From an uncultured Senegalimassilia sp. (GTDB lineage: Bacteria; Actinomycetota; Coriobacteriia; Coriobacteriales; Eggerthellaceae): DNA of 24,496 bases. Positions 14,992-22,822 of this stretch are shown one piece after another. A program made the position numbers and the translations under genes. The notes beneath the pieces were generated by a model. It searched no databases, was not told the DNA's origin, and worked only from the letters and a program-made list of their open reading frames with translations. The DNA is taken from NCBI GenBank assembly GCA_934661765.1, contig CAKUJT010000032.1:1-24496 (forward strand), in the 5' to 3' direction. The first letter of the stretch is position 1, and each line of letters opens with the position of its first letter.

Positions 14992-15022
14992 CCTATATTC
15001 GCACTCCCCCGGCAAACGTCAA
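14992..15022 (-). promoter_or_regulatory. Weak candidate promoter for the leader transcript
   Basis: On the minus strand TTGACG (15022-15017) is followed after 19 bases by TATAGG (14997-14992). The -35 is good; the -10 and spacing are poor. A start near 14985 would leave about 110 GC-rich bases before the leader ORF. The region 14877-15089 holds no gene that I recognise. Confidence 0.3.
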
Positions 15023-15089
15023 CCCAAGCTGCGCCCATCGTCACAGACTCTTGACATTTCCGACTACGCAGGTGGGGTTTTGCTGAAAT

Positions 15090-15278
15090 CTACTTCTGCA
15101 CGAACACTAGGTCGAGCTTGAGGATCTTCCCGCTGGGACCTTGGTGGACGGGAATCCACCCTGCGTATTCGAAGCCTTGCTCCGCGTATCGTGCGATGAT
15201 CTCGCGATGCCCGTTGAGCTCCGACGATTTCGGCGTGGTGAACGGTTCCACGCTTACCTGCTCGAATCGATACTCCAT
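15090..15278 (-). CDS. DUF4177-like small protein
   Basis: The 62-residue protein starts MEYRFEQVSVEPF and ends GKILKLDLVFVQK, with a central helix (HREIIARYAEQGFEYAGWIPV). A short beta-strand, a helix with GxE(Y)xGW, then a hydrophobic strand ending in a basic residue is the pattern of DUF4177 proteins, whose function is not known. The ATG at 15278 is one base after the TGA of the XRE-AbrB gene, so translation is probably coupled. AAAGGGG lies about nine bases upstream, inside the preceding gene. It is the last gene before the terminator at 14730-14770. Confidence 0.7.
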   Translation of the reverse strand: MEYRFEQVSVEPFTTPKSSELNGHREIIARYAEQGFEYAGWIPVHQGPSGKILKLDLVFVQK

Positions 15279-15279
15279 G

Positions 15280-15723
15280 TCATTCGCCCCTTTCGGAATC
15301 GGCTGCCCTCATTTCGCGCTTGAAGTGCTCAATGCTTGCCAAAAACGCGCTGGACTTCACCAAGGCCAGGCCGCGTTCCTCGTCGCCCAGCAACAGCAGC
15401 TCATCGCCCGGCTCGATGCCGAACACCTCGCGGGCGCGTTTCGGAATGACCATCTGCCCGCGCTCGCCGATGCGCACCGAGCCGAAGATGTGCTTGCCGC
15501 GCGGCGGAGGGGTTTCCCCGAGCTCGGTCGGCTTGTAGTTCGCCAGGACATCGAGCGTGACGCCGAGCGCCTCGGCAAGCGCGCTACCGTTTGCCAGGTC
15601 GGGAACGCTTTCGCCCGCCTCCCATTTCGCCACCGTCTGCCGCGACACGCCCACGCGATGCGCCAAAGCCTCTTGCGTCAACCCTTTCGCCCGGCGAAGC
15701 ATTTGAATATTCGAACTGATCAT
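15280..15723 (-). CDS. XRE-AbrB fusion transcriptional regulator
   Basis: The 147-residue protein joins two DNA-binding modules. Residues about 5-58 are an XRE/Cro-type helix-turn-helix (LTQEALAHRVGVSRQTVAKWEAGESVPD, with the recognition helix at SRQTVAKW). Residues about 80-122 are a SpoVT/AbrB swapped-hairpin domain (GSVRIGERGQMVIPKRAREVFGI, then PGDELLLLGD). A C-terminal helix (FLASIEHFKREM) may dimerise. The ATG at 15723 has a perfect AGGAGGT five bases upstream; the in-frame ATG at 15762 lacks one. It is coupled to the DUF4177 gene. Autoregulation would be usual for such regulators, but I see no operator I can name. AbrB domains also occur in antitoxins, but the partner does not resemble a toxin. 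Confidence 0.9.
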   Translation of the reverse strand: MISSNIQMLRRAKGLTQEALAHRVGVSRQTVAKWEAGESVPDLANGSALAEALGVTLDVLANYKPTELGETPPPRGKHIFGSVRIGERGQMVIPKRAREVFGIEPGDELLLLGDEERGLALVKSSAFLASIEHFKREMRAADSERGE

Positions 15724-15851
15724 GCGACACCTCCTGATTGGGATTGTCGCAGGTAAACGCATCGTTTTCCACCAACTAAGCGAGGAATCCGATGGGTGCG
15801 CATGTTAAGAACGGTTGGCATGTTGCGCAAGACATGTAGCGCAAGAAAGGG

Positions 15852-15889
15852 AGAAAAAGAAAAGCCCGGATCGTCTCGATCGCGCGGGC
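15852..15889 (-). terminator. Minus-strand terminator upstream of the XRE-AbrB gene
   Basis: On the minus strand GCCCG and GATCG-type arms (15889-15877) pair with 15873-15864, ten pairs with a three-base bulge and a three-base loop, followed by TTTTCTTTTTCT. No protein gene lies upstream on this strand, so it ends either a small RNA or a leader of the XRE-AbrB operon. Confidence 0.6.
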
Positions 15890-15892
15890 GAA

Positions 15893-16062
15893 GTTCTGGG
15901 CGGTTTCGTAGGCTGCAGAGCTGGACGTCGATGATGCGGAAGCTTCTGACCTGGGATTATGTCGCGGCTGATAGCGCAAACCACGGCGGAGAGCCGGAAA
16001 ACCGCCCAGAACCCCGGAAGGACGTCAAATTCTGGCCCGTTTTCCTGCAAAACGGGCCAGAA
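15893..16062. repeat. Four related palindromic arms in two inverted pairs (candidate structured RNA on the minus strand)
   Basis: GTTCTGGGCGGTTT (15893-15906) is inverted at 15999-16012, enclosing 92 bases. TTCTGGCCCGTTTT (16030-16043) is inverted at 16049-16062, a perfect 14-pair hairpin with a five-base loop. All four are versions of TTCTGG[GC]C[GC]GTTT. Read on the minus strand, the order is hairpin, long-range stem with a 92-base internal domain, then the terminator at 15852-15889. Frames through it encode nothing recognisable. It may be a non-coding RNA or a dispersed palindromic repeat. Confidence 0.5.
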
Positions 16063-16356
16063 CTCGGGGGGTCGCGGCACTGGAGAGGAGCGGAGCCCAA
16101 GCCGTCAGCCGGGAAGCAGGCCCAAAGTGCCCGCTTCCCCCTTCGTCCCCTCAGCCTGTTTCGCCCCGACTCGCTCCCCTTTCGCCTCCTCTTCGCCAGC
16201 TTCTTCTTTTTCCGACCGGCTCGATTGCAATTTCGCGCGAAACGGCGGCTGCGCTGGGGCTTCGGGAGCGGTAGAATAGGCAGGCTTACCACTTACCCCT
16301 TGCGCGACGCTCCTTCCGCAGGCGCCGCGCGCAGCACATCCGGAAGGAGGCGCCCT
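16063..16356. other. Intergenic leader of the sugar reductase gene with a pyrimidine-rich stretch
   Basis: No gene is seen. A hairpin GGGAAGC/GCTTCCC (16111-16139) is followed by about 80 bases of strongly pyrimidine-biased plus strand (about 16136-16215). TAGAAT at 16272-16277 could be a -10 for the downstream gene, without a clear -35. The start of the next gene has a strong GGAAGGAGG at 16342-16350. Confidence 0.4.
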
Positions 16357-17229
16357 ATGAAAATGGGTCCTCAGGACACCGTGTGGATCACCGGCGCAGC
16401 GGGGCGAATGGGCCAGGCAATCGAGCATTTCCTGGACCACAGCCGCTACAAGGTCATGACCAGCGACATCGAGATCGACGTGTCGAACCTGCACGAGGTG
16501 TTGAACTTCGCCGAGTCGTACCGCCCCGACTTCGTCATCAACTGCGCGGCACTGGCCAGCCGCACCGAGGCTGACGAGAACCCCGACAAGGCCTATAAGG
16601 TGAACGCGCTGGGCGCACGCAACCTGGCTATCGCCAGCAACAATGTCGGTGCCACCATGGTGCACCTGTCCACCGACGACCTGTTCCCCGAGAACGCAGA
16701 CCACGCGTTCAACGAGTTCGACGCCACGAACCCGCCGCACGTGTACGGCAAGTCCAAGCAGGCCGGCGAGCGCTTCGTCAACGAGCTGAACCAGCACCAC
16801 ATCATCGTGCGCTCCAGCTGGGTTTACACCGCCCGTCCCGACGACCTGCTCGGCCGCGCGCTGCTGGCAAGCTCCCAGGGCAAAACGGTGCCCGTGCCCG
16901 CGAACCAGTTCGCCTGCCCTACGTCGGTGGACACGTTCGCCAAGTTCGTCATCGCCGCCATGGAGTCCGACGAGTTCGGCACCTTCCATGCCGCATGCAC
17001 GGGCGTGACCAGCCGCTTCGAGTTCTTCGAGCGCGCCTTCGCCCTGGCCGGCCAGCCTACCGGCAACCTGCGCGGCACCGCCAACCCCTGGCAGGGCTAC
17101 CGCATCGAGCTTGACGACATGATGGCCCGCCTCACCGGCGTCTACGAGTTCCCCGCCTGGGAAGACGACCTTGCGGCGTTCGCCGCCGAGCATAACCTTG
17201 CCGCGCTGGCCCGCGGCGCGCAGGAATAG
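16357..17229 (+). CDS. RmlD-like NAD(P)-dependent sugar nucleotide reductase (extended SDR)
   Basis: The 290-residue protein is an extended short-chain dehydrogenase most like dTDP-4-dehydrorhamnose reductase (RmlD/RfbD). The cofactor-binding motif TGAAGRMGQ is near residue 10, DVSNLHEVLNF and DFVINCAALA follow as in RmlD, LSTDDLF supplies the Ser/Thr of the active site, and the catalytic pair is Tyr130 and Lys134 in VYGKSKQAGE. RSSWVYT is another typical segment. GGAAGGAGG six bases before the ATG fixes the start; the frame is open upstream to 15796, but that part is noncoding. No other rhamnose genes are in the window, so the substrate may be a different sugar nucleotide. It is nine bases before the symporter gene and likely co-transcribed. 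Confidence 0.85.
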   Translation: MKMGPQDTVWITGAAGRMGQAIEHFLDHSRYKVMTSDIEIDVSNLHEVLNFAESYRPDFVINCAALASRTEADENPDKAYKVNALGARNLAIASNNVGATMVHLSTDDLFPENADHAFNEFDATNPPHVYGKSKQAGERFVNELNQHHIIVRSSWVYTARPDDLLGRALLASSQGKTVPVPANQFACPTSVDTFAKFVIAAMESDEFGTFHAACTGVTSRFEFFERAFALAGQPTGNLRGTANPWQGYRIELDDMMARLTGVYEFPAWEDDLAAFAAEHNLAALARGAQE

Positions 17230-17238
17230 GAGGGGCGC

Positions 17239-18579
17239 GTGTCTACCGAAATCAACATGGGCGAAAAGCCCAAACGCCTGCATATCGGGCTGACGGGGTC
17301 CATCCTCATCGCGCTGGGCCTGGGCCTTTTGTGCGGCGTCATCTTCCATTACCTGGTGCCCGCGGGCACGGTGCGCGACGACGTGTTCGTCAACGGCATC
17401 TTCTACATTGTCGGCCAGGGCTTCATCCGCCTGATGCAGATGCTCGTCGTGCCGCTGGTATTCTGCTCCATCGTGTGCGGCGCCTCGTCCATCGGCGACA
17501 CGAAGACGCTCGGCACCATCGGCCTGAAGACGCTGGTGTTCTACCTGTGTACCACCGCGCTGGCCGTCACCGTGGCGCTGACCATCGGCAACCTGATCAA
17601 CCCCGGCCGCGGCGTTGACATGTCCAGCATGGTTGCGTCCGACACCTCCACTCTATCGGGCAGCGCCAACACCGACGTATCGTTCACCGACACCCTGCTC
17701 AACATCATCCCGAAGAACCCCATCCAGGCGCTGGCCTCGGGCGATATGCTGGCCATCATCTTCTTCGCGCTGTTCGTGGGCATCATCCTGTCCACCATGG
17801 GCCGCAAGGTCGAGGTGGTGCACCGCTTCTTCGAGCAGTTCAACGACATCATGATGAAGATGACCTCCATGGTCATGTACGTCGCCCCCATCGGCGTGTT
17901 CTGCCTGCTGGCGCGCACGTTCGCCAACATCGGCTTCGACGCGTTCCTCCCCATGGTGAAGTACATGCTGGGCGTTTTGCTGGCGCTTGCCGTGCAGTGC
18001 CTGGTGGTGTACATGGTGCTGCTGACGGTGTTCGCGCGCATCAACCCGGTGAAGTTCCTGAAGAAGTTCGTGTCGGTGATGATGTTCGCGTTCTCCACCG
18101 CAACGTCGAACGCCACCATCCCGCTGAACATCGAGACGCTGGAGAAGAAGATGGGCGTCGACCGCCGCATCTCGTCGTTCACCATCCCGCTGGGCGCCAC
18201 CATCAACATGGACGGCACCTCCATCATGCAGGGCGTTGCCGTGGTGTTCACTGCGCAGCTGTTCGGCGTGCAGCTGGGGCCGGTGGAGTATGCCACCGTC
18301 ATCGCCACCGCCACGCTGGCGTCGATCGGCACCGCGGGCGTCCCGTCGGTGGGCCTGATCACGCTGTCGATGGTGTTCAACTCCGTCGGCTTGCCGCTTG
18401 AGGGCATCGCGCTGATCATGGGCATCGACCGCATCCTGGACATGACGCGCACCGCCGTGAACATCACCGGCGACGCCGTGTGCACCACCATCGTGGCCAA
18501 GCGAGCCGGGCGCATGGATACCGACGTGTTCAACGACCCGAACGCCGGCCGCGAGCTCGATGACGTGAAGGCTGCGTAG
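17239..18579 (+). CDS. Dicarboxylate/amino acid:cation symporter (DAACS, GltP/GltT type)
   Basis: The 446-residue inner-membrane protein belongs to the SLC1/DAACS family, which takes up aspartate, glutamate or C4-dicarboxylates with H+ or Na+. FSTATSNATIPL stands for the serine-rich first hairpin, NMDGT at 323-327 is the sodium/substrate motif, TAGVPS marks the second hairpin, and DMTRTAVNITGD holds Asp401, Arg404, Thr405 and Asn408. The Arg corresponds to Arg397 of the archaeal homologue Glt-Ph, which binds the side-chain carboxylate, so an acidic substrate is expected. The start is GTG at 17239 with AGGAGG five bases upstream; the ATG six codons later is less well placed. It closes a two-gene operon with the SDR gene and is followed by a terminator. 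Confidence 0.94.
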   Translation: MSTEINMGEKPKRLHIGLTGSILIALGLGLLCGVIFHYLVPAGTVRDDVFVNGIFYIVGQGFIRLMQMLVVPLVFCSIVCGASSIGDTKTLGTIGLKTLVFYLCTTALAVTVALTIGNLINPGRGVDMSSMVASDTSTLSGSANTDVSFTDTLLNIIPKNPIQALASGDMLAIIFFALFVGIILSTMGRKVEVVHRFFEQFNDIMMKMTSMVMYVAPIGVFCLLARTFANIGFDAFLPMVKYMLGVLLALAVQCLVVYMVLLTVFARINPVKFLKKFVSVMMFAFSTATSNATIPLNIETLEKKMGVDRRISSFTIPLGATINMDGTSIMQGVAVVFTAQLFGVQLGPVEYATVIATATLASIGTAGVPSVGLITLSMVFNSVGLPLEGIALIMGIDRILDMTRTAVNITGDAVCTTIVAKRAGRMDTDVFNDPNAGRELDDVKAA

Positions 18580-18618
18580 CGAGCGGTTTACCGTTCGGTT
18601 GAGTTTGGCTACATGCGA

Positions 18619-18656
18619 AATCGTCCCGTCTCCACTGGAGGCGGGACGATTTTTTG
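18619..18656 (+). terminator. Rho-independent terminator between the symporter and convergent feoAB
   Basis: AATCGTCCCGTCTCC (18619-18633) pairs with GGAGGCGGGACGATT (18637-18651), fifteen pairs with one wobble, around a three-base loop, followed by six T (18650-18655). On the minus strand only a short T run follows, so it serves the symporter mainly. Confidence 0.93.
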
Positions 18657-18689
18657 TGCTTGGGTGGAAGCGGAGAAGACTCCCCCACC

Positions 18690-21278
18690 TTAATGGCAGC
18701 AGCCGCTGGAGTTCTTGCAGCTGGCGGGGCAGGTTTTGCAGCCTACCTTCAGCTCGCCGTCGGTGCGCTGGTGCTTCAGGTACACGCCGATGCCCACCGC
18801 AATGACCACGGCAGCGACCAGGCCCGGCAGGCTGAACGCGTCCACGATCCCGCCCGTGACCAGCGAGCCCGCCAGATACACCGCGAACGAGATCACCCAG
18901 GCGATGCCGCACTGCAAAAGCACCATCTCGAGCGCCGCGCGTGCACCGCCCTGCTCGCTGCGCACAGTGGCGATGGCCGCCACGCACGGCGTGTACAACA
19001 GCACGAACGCCAAGAACGCCATGGCCGTCACCGGCGTGAACAGCATGGTCAAATCCACGCCCTCGCCCATGACCTGCGTCAACGTGGACACCACGCTCTC
19101 CTTCGCCATGAAGCCCGTCATGAGGGCCGTTGCCGCACGCCAATCACCGAAGCCCAGCGGCGCGAACAGCGGGGCGATCAGCCCGCCGATGCCCGCGAGC
19201 AGGCTGGCGTCGACGTCGTCGACCACGTTCAGGCGCGCGTCGAACGTCTGCAGGAACCAAATGACCACGCACGCGGCGAGCACCACGGTGAACGCCTTCT
19301 TCACGAAGCCCTTCGCCTTGTCCCACACCAGGCGCGCCACGCTTTTCGCGGCAGGCAGACGGTAGTTCGGCAGCTCCATCACGAATGGCACGGGCTGGCC
19401 GCGGAAACGCGCACGTTTGAGCACAGCCGCGAACGAGATGCCCACCACCACGCCGAACGCGTACAGGCCGATCATGACCACCGGTTGCAGCGCACGCGGG
19501 AAAAACGCGCCCACGAGCAGGGCATATATGGGAAGCTTCGCGCTGCAGCTCATGAACGGCACCAGCATGGTGGTCATTTTGCGGTCGCGTTCGCTCGACA
19601 GCGTGCGCGTGGCCATGATCGACGGCACCGAGCAGCCGAAGCCCATGAGCAGCGGCACGATGGAGCGCCCGGACAGGCCGATCTTGCGCATGGGGCGGTC
19701 CATGACGAACGCCACGCGCGCCATGTAACCCGAGTCCTCAAGGATGGACAGGAAGAAGAACAGCGTGACGATGGTGGGCAAAAAGCCGATAACCGCGCCC
19801 ACGCCGGCGCCGATGCCGTCGACCAGCAGCGATTGCGCCACGGGGTTGAGGCCCCACGCCTCGCAGCCGGCGGCCAGCGCCTCGAGAGCTGCGTCAACGC
19901 CTGCGCTCACCAGGTCGGAAAGCGCGGCGCCCACGACGCTGAACGTAAGCACGAACACCGCGGCCATGATGGCGAAAAAGCACGGGATGCCGGTATAACG
20001 CCCGGTCAGAAGCTTATCGACGGAAACGCTGCGCTTGTGCTCGCGGCTTTCATGCGGGCGGACCACGGTGTTGGCGCACAGGTTCGTCAGGAAGGCGAAA
20101 CGCATGTTGGCCAGCGCCGCCTCGGCGTCCATGCCGGCGTCGGCCTCCATGGCGGCGGTCAGTTCGCGCACCGACGAGACGGCGGATTCCGGCAGGTCGA
20201 GCTTGCGTGCGATCAGCTCATCGCCCTCGACCATCTTCGTGGCGGCGAAACGCGCGGGGACGGACGCCTGCCCGGCGTACGGCTCGATGATGTGCGCCGT
20301 GGCGTGGATGCAGCGATGCACCGCGCCGAGCGGGTCGTGCTCTTGCGCGCTTGCGGGGCAGAAGTCGATGCGGCCGGGCGCCTCGTCGAAGCGCGCCACG
20401 TGCAGGGCGTGGTCGACCAGCTCGTCGACGCCCTCGTTCTTCGCCGCTGAAATGGGCACCACGGGAATGCCCAGCTCAGCCTCGAGTTCGTTCACGCGCA
20501 CGGTACCGCCGTTGGCCTCGACCTCGTCCATCATGTTGAGCGCCAGCACCATGGGGATGCCCAGCTCCATGATCTGCATGGTCAGGTACAGGTTGCGCTC
20601 GATGTTGGTGCCGTCGACGATGTTGATGATGCCGTCGGGTTTCTCGTCGAGCAGGAAGTCGCGCGTGACGATCTCCTCGTTGGAGTAAGGCGACAGCGAG
20701 TACACGCCCGGCAGGTCGGTGACGGTGGCCTCGGCGTGCCCGCGGATGGTGCCGTCCTTGCGGTCGACCGTGACGCCCGGGAAGTTGCCGACGTGCTGGT
20801 TCGCGCCCGTGAGCTGGTTGAACAGCGTGGTCTTGCCGCAGTTCTGGTTGCCCACCAGCGCGAAGGTGAGCGGGCCGGTCTTCGCGGCGGCGCGGCGCGC
20901 ATGGGCGCGGTAGGCCTCCTCGGCCGGGCCGAACTCGCCGAGGCCGGGATGCGGCAGCGGGGCGCGGTCGGCGCGGGCTGCGGGTGCGGCGGCGGTGCCG
21001 GCCTGCGAGCGCACGGCGTCGGTGCCGGCCAGGGTGCCGGGGCGAGCCTGCGGGTCGAGCGCACGGACGTGCACGTTGTCGGCCTCGCTCAAGCGCAGCG
21101 TCAGCTCGTAGCCGCGCACCGTCACCTGGATCGGGTCGCCCATAGGAGCCGCCTTCTGCAGCGTCACCACCGCATTGGGCGTGAGCCCCATATCCAGTAA
21201 ATGGCGGCGAACGGATCCTTCGCCATGAACAGCCTCGACCACACCCGCCTGTCCGCGCGCAAGTTCGCTCAGCAGCAT
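18690..21278 (-). CDS. feoB: FeoA-FeoB fusion ferrous iron transporter
   Basis: The 862-residue protein fuses FeoA and FeoB. Residues 1-75 are the FeoA SH3-like domain (MLLSELARGQAGVV, RRHLLDMGLTPN, VTVRGYELTLRL). An Ala/Pro-rich linker leads to the G domain: G1 GNQNCGKTT at 143-151, G2 in NFPGVTVD, G3 DLPGVYS, G4 NMMD. The membrane part has both Gate motifs, with MGFGCSVPSIMATRT and MSCSAKLPIYALL, and their conserved cysteines. The C-terminus is Cys-rich (GCKTCPASCKNSSGCCH), as in many FeoB proteins without a separate FeoC. The system imports Fe2+ using nucleotide hydrolysis. I chose the ATG at 21278 because the product then starts like FeoA and GGGGGAA lies five bases upstream; ATGs at 21290, 21311 and 21326 are alternatives. 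No clear Fur or DtxR box is seen. Confidence 0.95.
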   Translation of the reverse strand: MLLSELARGQAGVVEAVHGEGSVRRHLLDMGLTPNAVVTLQKAAPMGDPIQVTVRGYELTLRLSEADNVHVRALDPQARPGTLAGTDAVRSQAGTAAAPAARADRAPLPHPGLGEFGPAEEAYRAHARRAAAKTGPLTFALVGNQNCGKTTLFNQLTGANQHVGNFPGVTVDRKDGTIRGHAEATVTDLPGVYSLSPYSNEEIVTRDFLLDEKPDGIINIVDGTNIERNLYLTMQIMELGIPMVLALNMMDEVEANGGTVRVNELEAELGIPVVPISAAKNEGVDELVDHALHVARFDEAPGRIDFCPASAQEHDPLGAVHRCIHATAHIIEPYAGQASVPARFAATKMVEGDELIARKLDLPESAVSSVRELTAAMEADAGMDAEAALANMRFAFLTNLCANTVVRPHESREHKRSVSVDKLLTGRYTGIPCFFAIMAAVFVLTFSVVGAALSDLVSAGVDAALEALAAGCEAWGLNPVAQSLLVDGIGAGVGAVIGFLPTIVTLFFFLSILEDSGYMARVAFVMDRPMRKIGLSGRSIVPLLMGFGCSVPSIMATRTLSSERDRKMTTMLVPFMSCSAKLPIYALLVGAFFPRALQPVVMIGLYAFGVVVGISFAAVLKRARFRGQPVPFVMELPNYRLPAAKSVARLVWDKAKGFVKKAFTVVLAACVVIWFLQTFDARLNVVDDVDASLLAGIGGLIAPLFAPLGFGDWRAATALMTGFMAKESVVSTLTQVMGEGVDLTMLFTPVTAMAFLAFVLLYTPCVAAIATVRSEQGGARAALEMVLLQCGIAWVISFAVYLAGSLVTGGIVDAFSLPGLVAAVVIAVGIGVYLKHQRTDGELKVGCKTCPASCKNSSGCCH

Positions 21279-21474
21279 GTATTCCCCCATATCAGCGCGG
21301 TGCTTTCCCATCCAATTGCCGCGCATGTTTCTCTCGTCTGCCTTCCATGATAAGCCGCCGCTTGAAGCGGGCTGCCACAGGGCAGCGTTTTCACGGAACC
21401 GACGAAAGCGGGTGGGGCGGTGGGAGGCGGCGGACCGAGGGAGGGGCGGCGGGTGCACGGCGCCAACCGGCCCC

Positions 21475-22584
21475 TTACTCGAACAACCAGAGGGGGTTTT
21501 CCAGGTAGCGTTCGGCGCAGGTCACGGTGCCAGGGACCTGCTCGTCGAGCAGGCCGGCGGGCAGCGCGTCGCGGTAATGGTTGCGCGTCCAGCCGATCAT
21601 CTGCAGGCGGCGCAGCATGGACAGCGCACAGGCGAACTCCAGCTGCGAATCGTCGAGCGCCGTCACGCTACGATAGCCCTCGACCCAGCGCTGCGCCATC
21701 GCCGGCGCATAGGGCTTATGCTCCACGAACGTGAGCGCCGCCGCGAAATCGTACAGGAACCACGAGTAGCCGCAGTCGTCGAAGTCGATGAGCGTCAGCT
21801 CCCCCTCCGGGCCGATGATGATGTTGGACGGCCGCAGGTCGGCATGGATAAGCCCCCAGTTCGCGGACGTGCGACCGTGGCGTGCCACCACCTCGCGCGC
21901 CGCCCATTCGGCGCGGTCGAACAAAAACGACTCGTCGGCGGAAAGCGGCGCGTCGCGCCAGCTGCCCCAGCGCGGATGATCGCCCGCGATCGCATCGATA
22001 TCCCAGGAAAAGCGCGTGAAACCCTGCGGCGGGCGCCACTGCCTGGATTGCGCGTGCATGCGCGCGGCGCACGCGCCGATGGTCTCGTACCAGCGCGAAG
22101 GATCCGCCGGCGCCTCGAGCGTGGCGCCGGGAACGAAGCGCGTGCACACGCACAGCCACTCGAACCCGCCCTCGTCGCGGATAGTGGCCACGTCGAAGCC
22201 CGATGCCATGGGCAAAGGCTCCACCACGTTCACATCGGCGATGTTCCCGAGCGCGCGCACCCACGACAGCTCGGACGCCACCGCCAACGCGCCGCCGGCG
22301 TAATCCGGCTGGCTCACGCGCGCCATCGCGTACGGCTTCTCGTCCACCAGCACGGAGAACGTCGCGTTTTCCGACACGGTGACCAGGCGCAATTCCGTTC
22401 GGAACACGTCAAGGCCCCATGCGGCACACACGCCCTGATGCAGCCACCACGGCGCCAGCGACCCCGGTCGGTACACGGCGAACGCCGCCAGCTTGCCCGC
22501 CCCGCCCGCAGCGGGCAAAGGCTCGATATCCTTCAGCCCCAACGCATGGGGCAGCGGCCGCTGGCCGCGCTTTCTTGCAGGCAC
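21475..22584 (-). CDS. APH-fold small-molecule kinase (paralogue 2)
   Basis: The 369-residue protein is an aminoglycoside phosphotransferase-fold kinase (the family that includes homoserine kinase II, choline kinase and SrkA). The catalytic loop is HADLRPSN, with His247, Asp249 and Asn254, and the metal-binding motif LIDFDDCGY follows. The N-lobe has SENATFSVL, a nucleotide-loop-like segment, and the ARV stretch. It is clearly paralogous to the kinase at 23372-24370 (matching SENAT, SWLR/SWVR, HADLR, IDFDD, ALTF and RR-QM segments), but has about 50 extra residues at its N-terminus. The start is GTG at 22584 with AGGAGGA five bases upstream. It stands between the P-II-like gene and feoAB on the same strand, with gaps near 200 bases. 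Substrate unknown; nothing supports aminoglycoside resistance. Confidence 0.85.
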   Translation of the reverse strand: MPARKRGQRPLPHALGLKDIEPLPAAGGAGKLAAFAVYRPGSLAPWWLHQGVCAAWGLDVFRTELRLVTVSENATFSVLVDEKPYAMARVSQPDYAGGALAVASELSWVRALGNIADVNVVEPLPMASGFDVATIRDEGGFEWLCVCTRFVPGATLEAPADPSRWYETIGACAARMHAQSRQWRPPQGFTRFSWDIDAIAGDHPRWGSWRDAPLSADESFLFDRAEWAAREVVARHGRTSANWGLIHADLRPSNIIIGPEGELTLIDFDDCGYSWFLYDFAAALTFVEHKPYAPAMAQRWVEGYRSVTALDDSQLEFACALSMLRRLQMIGWTRNHYRDALPAGLLDEQVPGTVTCAERYLENPLWLFE

Positions 22585-22677
22585 GCGTTCCTCCTCGTCC
22601 TCAGCTTCGGACGGCGCCGGGCACCGACGCCTTACCGCAAACCGTACCGCCGCCCACGTTGCGAATCGGTTTCATGG

Positions 22678-22706
22678 CGAAACGAAACAATCCGTTTCGC
22701 GTTTCG
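22678..22706 (-). promoter_or_regulatory. CGAAAC/GTTTCG hairpin cluster upstream of APH-fold kinase 2
   Basis: CGAAACGAAAC (22678-22688) pairs with GTTTC and GTTTCG (22694-22706) across a two-base bulge, and the ten-base palindrome GTTTCGAAAC (22701-22710) overlaps it. It lies about 100 bases before the kinase start. It could be an operator or leader hairpin; there is no U run after it. Confidence 0.35.
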
Positions 22707-22822
22707 AAACAAACCTGATCGCTTTTCGTTACGCAGCTTCTACGCGAAGGTCGAAAGCGCGAAGGTCCATCTCAGCCTTCGCGGCCCTTCCTGCGCTTGC
22801 GGATCACCCGCCCCCTGCCCCG

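Noticed and set aside
14730..15000. T-box riboswitch as explanation of the 14.8 kb hairpins
   Set aside because: The conserved T-box sequence and specifier-loop architecture are not visible; a leader-peptide attenuator fits better.
14833..15054. 73-residue plus-strand ORF
   Set aside because: No ribosome binding site; Arg/Pro-rich after the first helix; sits opposite the leader and spacer.
15776..16080. Small minus-strand ORFs across the palindromic region
   Set aside because: They run through terminator and hairpin sequence, lack ribosome binding sites, and have no recognisable family.
18654..20450. 598-residue plus-strand ORF opposite feoAB
   Set aside because: Antisense shadow in GC-rich DNA; FeoB G motifs and gates are unambiguous on the other strand.
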